DNA of 62,600 bases from the IMG/VR virus record IMGVR_UViG_3300006793_005371, positions 1-62,600 of that record; one strand, given 5' to 3'. Position 1 is the first letter of the stretch; the number at the start of each line of letters is the position of its first letter. Positions 41,964 through 51,333 of this stretch are shown here, in pieces. The notes beneath the pieces were generated by a model. That model saw nothing but the letters and a program-made list of their open reading frames with translations. It was not told the DNA's origin and did not search any database. A program made the translations under genes and the position numbers. The stretch is from a virus.

Positions 41964-42028
41964 GTTGTTGTATACAAAACCACAGACACACTATTGTTAA
42001 CAAATAAACACATATATGGAGAAAAATT

Positions 42029-42751
42029 ATGTTAGACCCACGTCAAGAAATCATGGAAATGATTCATGGTGTCAGGGAAAGTTTAAACGCACTCGAAATG
42101 AAACTATGGGAAATTCCACACCACGAACCAGTTGAAGAATACGAAGAAGTATTTGTAGCACCAGCAGTAGGAGACTACATGCACCCATCAACACCAACTC
42201 ACCCATGTCCAGAGGGATTAGGCGAAGGCGCCTATTGGGATGAATGTTGTCAGTGTTGGATGCAACCAAACGAATACGAATGGGATGATTCAAACCTATT
42301 AACAAACTATCATACTGATATGACATACTTGCCAGAACATGGTAATGTATGGGTAGAAGAAAGCACAAGTGATTGGTCAAACGGTTATGCCGATGACTGG
42401 TATGTTGCCCCTGAAGAAATTGTTGAAGAATACGTTGAGCCAGTTCCAGCACCAATAATGCCAGCACACGACGAAGTGTACTACGAAACTACTGATAACG
42501 GTAACACAATAGATGCACCTGCCCCAGACACGGCACCAGCACCTGTTGAAACAGAATATCATGAAGAAGCAAACGTAGAGATGTATTTCCACGATGAGGC
42601 AAACGTACATGTAGAAGAAACTACAATGGACGGGTTCCAACAAGCGGGTACAGATGCACCACAAGATGGTCCAGACTTTTCGGACACTGATGCAATACAC
42701 GATGTAATGGACAGTTTATTAGATGATGACGATTCTGATCCTACTACATAG
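42029..42751 (+). CDS. Acidic low-complexity protein
   Basis: 240 residues, rich in Glu, Asp, Pro and Tyr/Trp, few Lys/Arg after residue 30 (for example EEYVEPVPAPIMPAHDEV and DAPAPDTAPAPVE). CPEGLGEGAYWDECCQCW gives one Cys cluster. Probably disordered. Strong ribosome site (TGGAGAAA) and terminator downstream suggest high expression. It could be a DNA mimic or scaffold, which is speculation. Confidence 0.55.
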   Translation: MLDPRQEIMEMIHGVRESLNALEMKLWEIPHHEPVEEYEEVFVAPAVGDYMHPSTPTHPCPEGLGEGAYWDECCQCWMQPNEYEWDDSNLLTNYHTDMTYLPEHGNVWVEESTSDWSNGYADDWYVAPEEIVEEYVEPVPAPIMPAHDEVYYETTDNGNTIDAPAPDTAPAPVETEYHEEANVEMYFHDEANVHVEETTMDGFQQAGTDAPQDGPDFSDTDAIHDVMDSLLDDDDSDPTT

Positions 42752-42770
42752 TAGAAGTTAAGATCAATAA

Positions 42771-42797
42771 AAAAGGGCCATAAAGGCCCTTTTTTTA
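42771..42797 (+). terminator. Rho-independent terminator
   Basis: AAAAGGGCC / GGCCCTTTT stem, 5-nt loop ATAAA, T run. Convergent with the minus-strand gene at 42809. Confidence 0.85.
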
Positions 42798-42808
42798 TGT
42801 TAACTAAA

Positions 42809-42940
42809 TTAAAAAACTTCGGGCAATATGTTTTCCATATTCCCTGATTTCATCATTAAGTCAAATTTTTCGAAGTAGTCAGATGCCGTGTCACGTAATG
42901 GACGAGTTAATCTGGCTACTATTCCTAATGGATTCGCCAT
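42809..42940 (-). CDS. Small hypothetical protein
   Basis: 43 residues starting MANPLGIVARLTRPLRDTA and ending ENILPEVF. A TAGGAG ribosome site lies 5 nt upstream of the ATG on the minus strand, and the ORF ends just before the shared terminator. Isolated on this strand. Amphipathic helices are likely. Confidence 0.6.
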   Translation of the reverse strand: MANPLGIVARLTRPLRDTASDYFEKFDLMMKSGNMENILPEVF

Positions 42941-43216
42941 GTTAGTCTCCTATTTGTTGTTTCACAAATGCCCATGTTGTTATAACGTTTCCCCTAGAGG
43001 GGAGTGTTACATCTTGACAACAGTTATGTTACAGTTGTGTTACAGAATTATTTATCATCATTAACATTCCTGTTAACAGATTACAGAATTATAACGTAAT
43101 TTAACATAAATCGCTGTTTAAAGGTGGTTAAGTGCATGTTTTCTATACAAAAAGGTTGACAAAACCTAGAATTTCTGTATAATAGTTGTATAAGTTAATT
43201 AAAAGAGAAGAAAAAT
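42941..43216 (+). other. 276-nt intergenic region with TTACAG repeats
   Basis: Contains CCCCTAGAGGGG, four TTACAG-like copies including the 12-nt repeat TTACAGAATTAT at 43040 and 43081, and a solitary TTGACA at 43014. On the minus strand a TATTTAT element (43050) could be a late promoter for the 42940 gene. The repeats could be operator or replication-protein sites. Confidence 0.4.
43156..43183 (+). promoter_or_regulatory. Sigma70-type promoter
   Basis: TTGACA, 16 nt, TATAAT, followed by AAGAGAAGAAAAAT and the ATG at 43217. It probably drives the run of small genes to about 46905. Confidence 0.8.
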
Positions 43217-43594
43217 ATGCAAAATTTAAACACACAGAACCAAAGCAAAGACAAAATTGTATCTATACCAGGATATCATATTGGTTCTTTTACTTGCTAC
43301 AATGCAAACGACAAGGATTCAGATTCAGTAAATATTCAACTTACTGCTCTTGAAGAAATGTGGTATGGACATGAAGAGAACATAGACCACCCAGAAGGAT
43401 CAGAGTATCCTGTAAGTATAAATGTTCCTCATATGAAGGTTATGAGAGACAGAGTTGTTGATAGTGTGTTTAACAGAACTGGTATTAATATTAAAGATTT
43501 TGACAGTATTATACATGCTAGTACATCTCCAGGTAGAGATGAGCAAGGTAACATTATTGATCACGGTAACGAAAACATTGTGAGGAATGTATAA
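43217..43594 (+). CDS. Conserved hypothetical protein
   Basis: 125 residues with VSIPGYHIGSFTCYNAN and later VPHMKVMRDRVVDSVF. First gene after a consensus promoter. Overlaps the next gene by 1 nt. Not recognised. Confidence 0.55.
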   Translation: MQNLNTQNQSKDKIVSIPGYHIGSFTCYNANDKDSDSVNIQLTALEEMWYGHEENIDHPEGSEYPVSINVPHMKVMRDRVVDSVFNRTGINIKDFDSIIHASTSPGRDEQGNIIDHGNENIVRNV

Positions 43595-43941
43595 TGATTA
43601 AGGATAGAAACACAACTGTTCTTGCCACTGACTATCAGAGCACAGAACAAATGAAGAAGTTTATTGTGCATTGCACAGGTGCTAAATTAACTCCAGTTGC
43701 TAACAATACTGATGCATTTTGGATATCAGGTGATAACAGAGGCGACTTCTATGAGAGCAAATACTATAAACTAGTGTTTGGTTATGTAACTGAAGAGTTC
43801 AGAGCAGGCAAGCCAACTAAGTCAGGTTACGGTTTTGACATTCAAGCAACAGGCGATTACAATGCTTGGAGTTTGATGGGCGAGTTTAGAACAATGATCA
43901 AAGAAACAATGGCCGAATATAAAAAAAGCAAGGTAGCATAA
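43594..43941 (+). CDS. Conserved hypothetical protein
   Basis: 115 residues, mixed alpha/beta, ending in a basic helix (MAEYKKSKVA). Overlaps both neighbours by 1 nt (TAATG). Early-class position. Function unknown. Confidence 0.55.
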   Translation: MIKDRNTTVLATDYQSTEQMKKFIVHCTGAKLTPVANNTDAFWISGDNRGDFYESKYYKLVFGYVTEEFRAGKPTKSGYGFDIQATGDYNAWSLMGEFRTMIKETMAEYKKSKVA

Positions 43942-44114
43942 TGTACGATAAGCCAGAAAACGCACAACTTTCAAGAAGAGAAAGAATACTACTTGACCCA
44001 CTTGGTGCCAGTGAGAAAAGCGATAAAGCCAACAAAGTCAAAAATGAGAAGGAAGGTAGTTTCTACGGATACAATGAAAAGTCTAGAAATTACGAACACG
44101 GGTTGGACGACTAA
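43941..44114 (+). CDS. Small hydrophilic phage protein
   Basis: 57 residues with ENAQLSRRERILLDPLGASEK and a charged tail. Overlaps both neighbours by 1 nt. Probably real given the translational coupling; function unknown. Confidence 0.6.
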   Translation: MYDKPENAQLSRRERILLDPLGASEKSDKANKVKNEKEGSFYGYNEKSRNYEHGLDD

Positions 44115-44632
44115 TGCCTAATTGGTGCGGAAACTATACTGAGATTGAAGGTCCAGTAGAAAAAATTAAAGCATTGCATGAAGCAGGCAATGACGAAAAG
44201 TTCTTGGAGTATATGGCTCCAATTGGTAATTGGGATTACAATGATGCTGTAACTACTTGGGGAACTAAGTGGGACATAGACATAGGTCGTATGGAATTCG
44301 AAAAACTTGATAACGATCGTGCAACTATAAAAGGTTACTTTGAATCTGCATGGTCACCGCCTGAACAAGCATTTTTAACGTTTTTGTATAACAATGAAGA
44401 TGTTAATATTAAATTATTATACCACGAACCTTCTATGGATTTTGCAGGCAGTTTAGAACATGGTACAATTATTATATCAGACTTAGGTCTAGACTTTTTC
44501 AACAATGATCCAATTGGACAAGAATTAGATGAGGCTTTTGGTATTGTAGATGACTTAGAACAGTACATCGAAGAGACTATGGAAGAAGCAATTAATACAG
44601 ACCCTACAACAATAACTAATCCAGATGACTAG
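44114..44632 (+). CDS. YubB/DUF1281-like protein
   Basis: 172 residues beginning MPNWCGNYTEIEGP, the start typical of the DUF1281/YubB ferredoxin-like family (MPNWCxN), with WGTKWDI and SAWSPPEQAFLTF. These are found on plasmids and phages, with no settled function. The acidic C-terminus is longer than usual. Confidence 0.75.
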   Translation: MPNWCGNYTEIEGPVEKIKALHEAGNDEKFLEYMAPIGNWDYNDAVTTWGTKWDIDIGRMEFEKLDNDRATIKGYFESAWSPPEQAFLTFLYNNEDVNIKLLYHEPSMDFAGSLEHGTIIISDLGLDFFNNDPIGQELDEAFGIVDDLEQYIEETMEEAINTDPTTITNPDD

Positions 44633-44987
44633 GAAACAAAAGAAACAAATTAATAATTTTATACAGTCTACATTGAAAATTGTAGGTTGTACATTTTTGT
44701 TCCTTGGCATGACTATGGCATTAGGTGTAAATCCTCACATGGAACTTACTTCCTACTTGCTATTATTTGCTGGTACTCTAATGATAATAATACATAGTTT
44801 CAGAGACAACGACCACATGTACTTGCTAGTATCAAGTGCAGGGTTTGTACTTGTTGGTGGAGCATTCTTAGACACTGAAACAGCAATAATGATTGCAAAC
44901 AACTATGGCATTGCACTAACTGAAGAACAAGGTTGGTTTGCAAAATACGGTAAAGTGTTTGTAGAAATAATTAAGGCAGTGACATGA
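44625..44987 (+). CDS. Membrane protein
   Basis: 120 residues with three membrane segments (IVGCTFLFLGMTMALGV; YLLLFAGTLMIII; LLVSSAGFVLVGGAFL). Overlaps the previous gene by 8 nt and the next small ORF by 4 nt. Not recognised. Confidence 0.6.
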   Translation: MTRKQKKQINNFIQSTLKIVGCTFLFLGMTMALGVNPHMELTSYLLLFAGTLMIIIHSFRDNDHMYLLVSSAGFVLVGGAFLDTETAIMIANNYGIALTEEQGWFAKYGKVFVEIIKAVT

Positions 44988-45064
44988 GATCACTAATTAA
45001 TATGGCAATCATTGTGCAGGTACTAATAATTATATCAGTATTTGCCATGATACAAACAATGTGA
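44984..45064 (+). CDS. Tiny single-span membrane peptide
   Basis: 26 residues, nearly all a membrane segment (INMAIIVQVLIIISVFAMI). Supported by ATGA overlap upstream and GTGA overlap downstream rather than by homology. Confidence 0.45.
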   Translation: MRSLINMAIIVQVLIIISVFAMIQTM

Positions 45065-45300
45065 ATATAAGTAGTAGTATGAAAAAAAGCACTACACAGA
45101 TGACAAAAGCAGAGCTATTTACTGTTCTTAAAGAAAAGGACGAAGTAATAGCAAATCTAAATGCACGAGTGGACGAACTAGAAAACCTTGCTATAGAAAG
45201 TAGAGCTATTCCTATGGATGCTGACGGTAGTCGATTGCTCACGTTAATGAATCAAAAAATTAAAGCACTAGAGGAAACAGTAAATGGCCTTACCAAATAA
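45061..45300 (+). CDS. Coiled-coil protein
   Basis: 79 residues from a GTG overlapping the previous stop (an ATG at 45079 is the alternative). Heptad pattern from about 25 (LKEKDEVIANLNARVDELEN) to the end. Overlaps the next gene by 17 nt. Likely a small oligomeric regulator or structural helper. Confidence 0.55.
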   Translation: MNISSSMKKSTTQMTKAELFTVLKEKDEVIANLNARVDELENLAIESRAIPMDADGSRLLTLMNQKIKALEETVNGLTK

Positions 45301-45685
45301 AGTATTTGTATACGGTACACTAAAAACAGGCGGAAGTATCAGAGGATTGGATCAGTTTGGTTCAGACCATGCTGTTATTGTTAATAGAGCAACAACACAA
45401 TACCCTGATTACGACATGTTAGATTTAGGTGCATTTCCGGGTGTTGTTAAAAATGGCACATACAAAATTCAAGGTGAAGTTTGGCAAGTTAGCGATGAAG
45501 CAATGGATCAACTTGATATGATAGAAGGCTATCCAGACTTTTATAAACGCGAAGAGACACTCACAACAGCAGGCAAGGCTTGGATGTATTACTTAACAAG
45601 AGACGCATGGACTGGCATGAACGACAGTCAAGACTCTCCCCAGATTGATGTAATTAATGATGAGGTCAAGCAGTGGCGGAATTAA
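45284..45685 (+). CDS. Gamma-glutamylcyclotransferase-like (AIG2) protein
   Basis: 133 residues with FVYGTLKTGGS (substrate loop), FPGVVKNG and DMIEGYPDFYKRE, the GGCT/AIG2 pattern, including the conserved Glu in IEGYP. The family cleaves gamma-glutamyl amines or glutathione derivatives. Possible link to thiol/sulfur metabolism here is inference. Confidence 0.82.
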   Translation: MALPNKVFVYGTLKTGGSIRGLDQFGSDHAVIVNRATTQYPDYDMLDLGAFPGVVKNGTYKIQGEVWQVSDEAMDQLDMIEGYPDFYKREETLTTAGKAWMYYLTRDAWTGMNDSQDSPQIDVINDEVKQWRN

Positions 45686-46170
45686 AAAAGCATTTCTATA
45701 GTTGGCAAGACGTTGAATTAATGTGTCAAAGCATTATTATGCAGATGTACGCAGACGAATGGCGTCCTGATTACATAGTAGGACTAACCAGAGGTGGCAA
45801 TATACCTGCTACAATAATTTCAAATCAAACAGACATCACATGTCATGCACTTAAAATCAGTTTTAGAGATCAAGCAGAAACAGAATCAAACTGTTGGATG
45901 AGTGAAGATGCATACAATGGTAAAAAAATTCTTATTATTGACGACATCAATGACACTGGCGAAACATTAAACCACTTGCAACAGGATTGGGAATCGAATT
46001 GCTTTCCTGATGATATGAAGTGGGACATGATTTGGGGACACAACGTTAGGTTTGCAACACTAACTGAAAACTTTGGTAGTACGTTTGGTTTTGTAAAATA
46101 TTGTTGTCATGAAATAAACAAATCCGAAGAAGATGTGTGGTTAGTTTATCCGTGGGAAAAACAAGTATAA
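45673..46170 (+). CDS. Phosphoribosyltransferase
   Basis: 165 residues from GTG 45673, with the PRPP-binding loop ILIIDDINDTGETL (about 92-105) and YIVGLTRGGNIPA near the N-terminus. Type I PRTase fold. Likely purine or xanthine salvage; the phage also has GMP reductase. Substrate not decided by sequence. Confidence 0.85.
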   Translation: MAELKKHFYSWQDVELMCQSIIMQMYADEWRPDYIVGLTRGGNIPATIISNQTDITCHALKISFRDQAETESNCWMSEDAYNGKKILIIDDINDTGETLNHLQQDWESNCFPDDMKWDMIWGHNVRFATLTENFGSTFGFVKYCCHEINKSEEDVWLVYPWEKQV

Positions 46171-46173
46171 AAA

Positions 46174-46905
46174 ATGCACACAGTCGAGGTAACTTCAGTA
46201 ACACACTACAGCGACAGGCTTTTTAGTTTTACTACAAATAGACCAAGAACATTTAGATTTAAAAATGGCGAATTCGCTATGATAGGTTTACCAGAAGAAA
46301 AGTACAATGGTGCAAAGCAAGTGTTCAGAGCATATAGTTTAGTTAGTACAAACTACGATGACCATATTGAATTCCTAAGTATTAAGGTACCAAACGGTCC
46401 TTTAACATCAATCTTACAAAATATACAAGAAGGCGATGAGATTCTAATAAAGCCTAAGACAGTGGGCAGTTTAGTTATAGATTACTTGAACCCTAGCGAA
46501 AACCTTGTACTATTAAGCACAGGCACTGGTATAGCACCATTTATGAGTATTATAAGTGACTACGAAACATACGATAGATTTAAGAATGTCTACTTATTCC
46601 ATACTGTAAGAAACATTAACGAACTATCATACATAAATGAAATAGATAATCTGGTTGACTTATTCCGAGGTTTAGTGTATATTAATACTGTTACTCAGGA
46701 ACCATATGTAAGGCCTGGAAGGTTTTGGAATTACATAGAGGACTATCTACCAAGTGGTTTTACTAAAGGTAGAGATACTGTAATGGTATGTGGTTCCCCG
46801 GATTTAAACAAAGGTTGTAGAACAATGTTTAAAAGTTTAGGTTGGCAAGAAGGTAATGTTGGCGAAAGCGGAGACTTCTTGCTAGAAAGAGCATTTGCAG
46901 ACTAA
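46174..46905 (+). CDS. fpr: Ferredoxin/flavodoxin-NADP+ reductase
   Basis: 243 residues with the FAD motif RAYSLVS (68-74), NADP-binding LLSTGTGIAPFMSII and VMVCGSPDLNKG, and C-terminal ERAFAD. Length matches bacterial subclass FPR. Moves electrons between NADPH and ferredoxin or flavodoxin, needed by several Fe-S and ribonucleotide reductase systems; fits the Fe-S theme in this genome. Confidence 0.92.
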   Translation: MHTVEVTSVTHYSDRLFSFTTNRPRTFRFKNGEFAMIGLPEEKYNGAKQVFRAYSLVSTNYDDHIEFLSIKVPNGPLTSILQNIQEGDEILIKPKTVGSLVIDYLNPSENLVLLSTGTGIAPFMSIISDYETYDRFKNVYLFHTVRNINELSYINEIDNLVDLFRGLVYINTVTQEPYVRPGRFWNYIEDYLPSGFTKGRDTVMVCGSPDLNKGCRTMFKSLGWQEGNVGESGDFLLERAFAD

Positions 46906-46915
46906 GGAGAAAACA

Positions 46916-47659
46916 ATGGCAAAATATAGATATAGAATTGAAGGCGGTAGATATGGAGGCGAATGTGCTATCGGTACTGTCTCAGAAGAATTTGCCAAAT
47001 ACTGGGCACCTAAAGTAGAAGCAGATGGTTCACATTCAAGTGGTTTTATTGACCATGTACTGTCACTTAGTGAATGGGACGATGAGCAAGAAGGTATAGA
47101 TAAAGACTCACCGGATATTTTTGAAGATGGCAATGAAGTAGAAGGATGGTATGCAGTAGATGACAAAGAGCATATCAATGCCGCATTTGCAGACGGTGGC
47201 TTCACAGTATCAAGTATTCCAGCAGATGGTTCAGATGATTACGAATATGATGAAAATGAAATCAGTTGCGAAGCATATTGGCTTAAAGGCAGAGAAGGTG
47301 GATACATCAGTACTGATTCAAGCGGTGAAACACCAGAAGGGTGTACTCCTGTAATGGCATTTATGAGTGTTGAGAAAGGTGGCTTTGCTACTTGGTTTGT
47401 TGATACAGACGAAGAGTTTGATCCAATGAAACTTACAATGACAGTTAACGAAACTTGCATGGGTGAGTTTGTTGAGGACCTAGCATACGACAAAGTATGG
47501 CTAGAAGCAAATTACGACTACAACGACACAATGGGTAAAAGTTACGAGGCCGAAGTAGGCTGGAGTACAGACCAGTGGAGAGACGAGTACAAAGATCCAG
47601 AAGAAGATGAAAACATGTCGGAGTATTGGGAAGAGTACGATGATGAACAAGAAGCATAG
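46916..47659 (+). CDS. Acidic conserved phage protein
   Basis: 247 residues from ATG 46916 with AAGGAG 7 nt upstream (the frame is open to 46895). Very acidic, with repeated WYAVDD and WSTDQWRDEY-like segments and little Lys. Not recognised; similar acidic proteins can mimic DNA or bind cations. Confidence 0.55.
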   Translation: MAKYRYRIEGGRYGGECAIGTVSEEFAKYWAPKVEADGSHSSGFIDHVLSLSEWDDEQEGIDKDSPDIFEDGNEVEGWYAVDDKEHINAAFADGGFTVSSIPADGSDDYEYDENEISCEAYWLKGREGGYISTDSSGETPEGCTPVMAFMSVEKGGFATWFVDTDEEFDPMKLTMTVNETCMGEFVEDLAYDKVWLEANYDYNDTMGKSYEAEVGWSTDQWRDEYKDPEEDENMSEYWEEYDDEQEA

Positions 47660-47927
47660 CCATCCTGCATATCAGAGATACCCTCACTTAAAACACTTTG
47701 AATTTTCTACTTCAGATTCTAAAAAAATGTTTGCATGGCTACCAGTAAAAACAGTTACAGGCAAATGGGCATGGTTTGAAACAGTATTTAAAACAACATT
47801 CACGACAATAAATCGCCCAATGGATACTACTGGTGTACATGAGTCACACGAAACAGTTAAAAAAATAACACACACTTACGAAACAGTAGACGAAACTATA
47901 CAAAGGAAACTATCTAATGAGAATTGA
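47640..47927 (+). CDS. Small hypothetical protein
   Basis: 95 residues from ATG 47640 (or 47643). [21 protein letters not shown] is a compact beta pattern. Overlaps the previous gene by 20 nt and guaC by 11 nt. Unknown. Confidence 0.5.
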   Translation: MMNKKHSHPAYQRYPHLKHFEFSTSDSKKMFAWLPVKTVTGKWAWFETVFKTTFTTINRPMDTTGVHESHETVKKITHTYETVDETIQRKLSNEN

Positions 47928-49044
47928 AAGAGACATTAAACTAGATTACAGTGATGTACTATTTCGTCCAAAGCGAAGTGCTATGTTAAGCAGAGGTGAT
48001 GTTAATTTAGAAAGGTCATATCAATTTAAACATAGTCAAAGGTATTACACAGGTGTACCAATTATGGCCAGCAACATGGATGGTGTTGGCACATGGGATA
48101 TGGCACTTGCACTTGCAAAGAACAATATGTTCACATGCTTGGTCAAAGAAGAAGACCCGGCATTCTTTTGGGATTGGTTAAATAACAATCCTTACAAATC
48201 AGATTTAGTACAACACATGGCAGTTAGTACAGGTGTTACAGATATAGACGAGCAACGAATTGAGAAAACACTTAACCTAAACAAATCATTAGAGTATGTG
48301 TGTATTGATGTTGCTAATGGATACAGTGAAGGATTTTTAGACTTTGTAAAAAGATTCAGAGAGAAATATCCTAAACTAACAATTATTGCAGGCAATGTAG
48401 TAACGCCTGATATCACAGAGGAGTTAATTTTAAGTGGAGCAGATATCGTTAAAGTGGGCATTGGCCCTGGTAGTGTTTGTACTACTCGCATTAAGACTGG
48501 CGTTGGATATCCGCAACTCTCAGCAGTCATTGAGTGTGCCGATGCCGCTCATGGTCTTGGCGGACACATCATTGCTGATGGCGGTTGTTCAAGTCCTGGA
48601 GATGTAGCAAAGGCATTTGGTGCCGGAGCAGACTTTGTTATGCTTGGTGGCATGTTAGCAGGACACGACGAAGGCGGCGGTGAGGTGGTAAATAAATTTG
48701 TAGAGATTAATGAACTACAATATGAAGTTGGAGCACACTTAGATCACTGTAAGCACAAAGTAAAAGAAAAGAAGTTTGTAGAGTTTCATGGTATGAGTTC
48801 AAATACAGCACAGGAGAACAATGATGTTAAAGATTACAGAACAAGCGAAGGCAGGGTTGTACAGATTCCTTACAAAGGTGCAGTCGCCAATAGTATTAGA
48901 GACATACTTGGTGGTCTTCGCAGTACTTGTACTTATGTTGGTGCAAAGAGCTTAAAGGAATTAAGTAAACGCACAACATTTATTCAAGTAAGTAATAGTA
49001 AACAATATAATACAGTTTACGAATCAAACACAATTGGAGAATAA
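47917..49044 (+). CDS. guaC: GMP reductase
   Basis: 375 residues of the IMPDH/GMPR TIM barrel without CBS domains: [19 protein letters not shown], catalytic loop [15 protein letters not shown] (Cys188, Thr190), [25 protein letters not shown] and YRTSEGR. GMP reductase rather than IMPDH because of the GMPR-like catalytic loop and the lack of CBS domains. Converts GMP to IMP using NADPH, feeding adenine nucleotides for an AT-rich genome. Confidence 0.88.
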   Translation: MRIERDIKLDYSDVLFRPKRSAMLSRGDVNLERSYQFKHSQRYYTGVPIMASNMDGVGTWDMALALAKNNMFTCLVKEEDPAFFWDWLNNNPYKSDLVQHMAVSTGVTDIDEQRIEKTLNLNKSLEYVCIDVANGYSEGFLDFVKRFREKYPKLTIIAGNVVTPDITEELILSGADIVKVGIGPGSVCTTRIKTGVGYPQLSAVIECADAAHGLGGHIIADGGCSSPGDVAKAFGAGADFVMLGGMLAGHDEGGGEVVNKFVEINELQYEVGAHLDHCKHKVKEKKFVEFHGMSSNTAQENNDVKDYRTSEGRVVQIPYKGAVANSIRDILGGLRSTCTYVGAKSLKELSKRTTFIQVSNSKQYNTVYESNTIGE

Positions 49045-49045
49045 T

Positions 49046-49186
49046 GTGGAACAGACACATCAGAATAATAAAATTAGATTCCAAAACAAAAAGATCAAAG
49101 ACCAGCAACAACAAATTGATGAACAATCAAAACGCATTGCCGAATGGATAGCACAACAAAAAGATCCAAAGCATAATCAAGAATGA
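49046..49186 (+). CDS. Small coiled-coil protein, GTG start
   Basis: 46 residues from GTG 49046, very Gln/Lys-rich (KKIKDQQQQIDEQSKRIAEW). The stop overlaps the next ATG by 4 nt (ATGA). Probably a helical oligomer. A competing ATG frame at 49044 gives 35 residues of poorer composition. Confidence 0.45.
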   Translation: MEQTHQNNKIRFQNKKIKDQQQQIDEQSKRIAEWIAQQKDPKHNQE

Positions 49187-50076
49187 ACAGACTTGTTTTC
49201 TTTGGCGACTCCCATACTTGTGGATTAGAGATAGAAGACCATGAGGTACTAGACAACGACTTTGAACTAGTAAATGTTATGAAGGAAGGACTGATAGATC
49301 AGTACAACTTTAAAACAGCAGTTGTGATGTGGCACATGCATATGGCACAACAAACAAACATGTCTCCGTGGGATTATATTGGTAGACCTGTAAAAAGCAG
49401 TTATCCATACTTACTTGGAGAGTTATTAAATAAAGAAATAGTAACACATTGTCAAACTGCAAGTAGCATGGACTATATTTTATTGCAACTAGAAAACATG
49501 CATAGCAAAGGTGAGATTAATCCAGACAACGACACATTGTTTGTTGGTATGTGCAGGCCTACTAGAACATACACACTTGATAAAGACGAGGGTAGATACA
49601 ACTTTGCATTTGAAAACGCAGACGGTAAAGACAGTACAGACCCTGAAGTAGCACAAATGATAAAACGTTTTAATGTTAATAAAGAAATACTGCTATCTGA
49701 ATTTTTAACAGATAATAAATTGGTTGCCAGTTTTTATACAGCACTTAGTGGCATACTAAATTTTGCCACAGTAAACAATTACCAACTACACCTAGTTCCC
49801 CACTTTAATCAAGACTACATTAAAGTTGATGGCATCCATAGACCGCACACTGAAGCATACAAATCTCATTGTGAGACTAAGCAAGAATGGGAGTATTGGG
49901 ACTTTTGTATAGACACATATAACAGAGCAAAGTTGTTTATGTTTGACGAAAATTACCACTTAACATACTTCCAAGCAGACAGAGAAAGGTGTGGATTTTT
50001 CCACCCAGACGCAGAAGCTCATAAAGATTTTGCTGAATACCTAGCCAAAAACATGGATAAAACAGGATTTAATTAA
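49183..50076 (+). CDS. SGNH/GDSL-type hydrolase
   Basis: 297 residues with the nucleophile block LVFFGDSHTCGLE (Ser10) near the N-terminus and HPDAEAHKDFAEYL near the C-terminus (DxxH: Asp and His of the triad). Esterase or acyl-transferase on glycans is likely. It is the second SGNH-like protein in the window (other at 38083). Confidence 0.7.
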   Translation: MNRLVFFGDSHTCGLEIEDHEVLDNDFELVNVMKEGLIDQYNFKTAVVMWHMHMAQQTNMSPWDYIGRPVKSSYPYLLGELLNKEIVTHCQTASSMDYILLQLENMHSKGEINPDNDTLFVGMCRPTRTYTLDKDEGRYNFAFENADGKDSTDPEVAQMIKRFNVNKEILLSEFLTDNKLVASFYTALSGILNFATVNNYQLHLVPHFNQDYIKVDGIHRPHTEAYKSHCETKQEWEYWDFCIDTYNRAKLFMFDENYHLTYFQADRERCGFFHPDAEAHKDFAEYLAKNMDKTGFN

Positions 50077-50082
50077 TAAATA
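50076..50082 (+). promoter_or_regulatory. Late promoter element
   Basis: AATAAATA, then 10 nt to the nadE ATG at 50093; it would give a leader of about five bases. Confidence 0.55.
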
Positions 50083-50092
50083 CTAATATAAT

Positions 50093-51016
50093 ATGATTAT
50101 ACAGCCAGACATATATCGACTCAATAGAGACCCTGAGCTGTCTCCTTGGTTTAAGGAACAGTTAGCAAAACAAATTTCTTTTGGAATTTTTCACAACGAC
50201 ATACAAGGATTACAAACATCCTTAGTAAAAGACTTGATTGAATACAAAGCAAAATATGGTCTCGAGCATGTGGTAATAGGAATTAGTGGTGGCATTGATA
50301 GTGCCGTTACTGCTTTACTATTTAAACAAGCAGGTTGGTCAGTAACAGGTTGTATGTTGCCTATTCATCAAGACGATGAAGAACTAGAAAGAGCCAGAAC
50401 ATTTTGTATGGAACAGTTAGACAGTTGGATTGAACATGACTTGTCTAAACAATTTGATGCATTAGTTTCTATTATGGATGAAACAATTTCGCATGACGGA
50501 TTATCAGATGATAAAGTACGTCAAGGTAACATTAGAGCAAGACTTAGAATGATTACATTGTATGATCTTGCTAGTAAACATAAAGGTTTAGTTGCGAGTA
50601 CTGATAACTTTTCAGAACTTGCTACAGGATTTTGGACATTGCATGGTGACGTTGGTGACGTCTCACCTATCCAAGCATTGACAAAGAGCTGGGAAGTTCC
50701 TGCATTAGCAGAACATCTTGGAGTTCCACGTACTATAGTGGAGGCAGTACCCACAGACGGCTTAGGTATTGCCAACGGTGACGAGGACCAATTTGGTTTT
50801 AGTTACTTAGAGTTTGACATTGCATTGTTTTCTATTCTTAGAGGCGATGTAGATCAAACTAAATTAACCGACGAAGATAGAGCGATTGTAGATGCGGTCG
50901 CTGACCGAGTGAGGAGTACTACTTACAAACGTACAAATCCGTTCAATCTTAGTCATCCCTTTGATTCTGTTAGGTACGACGAATTAAATAAACTAGATAA
51001 CTACTTAAGGAGTTAA
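50093..51016 (+). CDS. nadE: NAD+ synthetase
   Basis: 307 residues, ammonia-dependent type without glutaminase domain. ATP pyrophosphatase loop ISGGIDSA (64-71), STDNFSELATGFWTLHGD and VPTDGLG are the NadE motifs. It converts nicotinate adenine dinucleotide to NAD+. Would sustain NAD(P)H for FNR, peroxiredoxin and nucleotide synthesis. No late-class 5-nt spacing; no strong ribosome site. Confidence 0.9.
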   Translation: MIIQPDIYRLNRDPELSPWFKEQLAKQISFGIFHNDIQGLQTSLVKDLIEYKAKYGLEHVVIGISGGIDSAVTALLFKQAGWSVTGCMLPIHQDDEELERARTFCMEQLDSWIEHDLSKQFDALVSIMDETISHDGLSDDKVRQGNIRARLRMITLYDLASKHKGLVASTDNFSELATGFWTLHGDVGDVSPIQALTKSWEVPALAEHLGVPRTIVEAVPTDGLGIANGDEDQFGFSYLEFDIALFSILRGDVDQTKLTDEDRAIVDAVADRVRSTTYKRTNPFNLSHPFDSVRYDELNKLDNYLRS

Positions 51017-51018
51017 CC

Positions 51019-51333
51019 ATGGAATACATTATAGTATTAATTCTTGTAGCAGTTGGTGGAGCATTTTGGTATTTTAACAAAGACCAAAACGACTTGGACA
51101 TTAATGACGATGGCAAAGTCGATGTTGCTGATTTAAAAGAAGCGGCATCTAACGTTGCCAAAGGCGTTAAGGCAGAAGTTAAAAAACTTCCAACACCTGC
51201 TAAGTTAAAAGCTCAAACAAAAGCACAACTCGAAGAGTTGGGCAGAGAGTTTGGCATTGAACTTGACAAACGCAAGAACAAAGATAAGATGATCGCTGAC
51301 CTAAAAGCAGGCGTAAAATCTCAATCAAAGTAA
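51019..51333 (+). CDS. Membrane-anchored protein with EF-hand-like loop
   Basis: 104 residues: N-terminal membrane segment (IIVLILVAVGGAFWYF), then DINDDGKVDVADLKEAA, an EF-hand/dockerin-like Ca-binding loop, an Ala/Lys-rich helix and a C-terminal helix-extension-helix (LKAQTKAQLEELGREFGIEL) of SAP/HeH type. 2 nt after nadE. Unknown role; terminator follows. Confidence 0.65.
   Translation: MEYIIVLILVAVGGAFWYFNKDQNDLDINDDGKVDVADLKEAASNVAKGVKAEVKKLPTPAKLKAQTKAQLEELGREFGIELDKRKNKDKMIADLKAGVKSQSK

Noticed and set aside
43014-43045. Second sigma70 promoter at the lone TTGACA
   Set aside because: No TATAAT-like box at 16-18 nt spacing.
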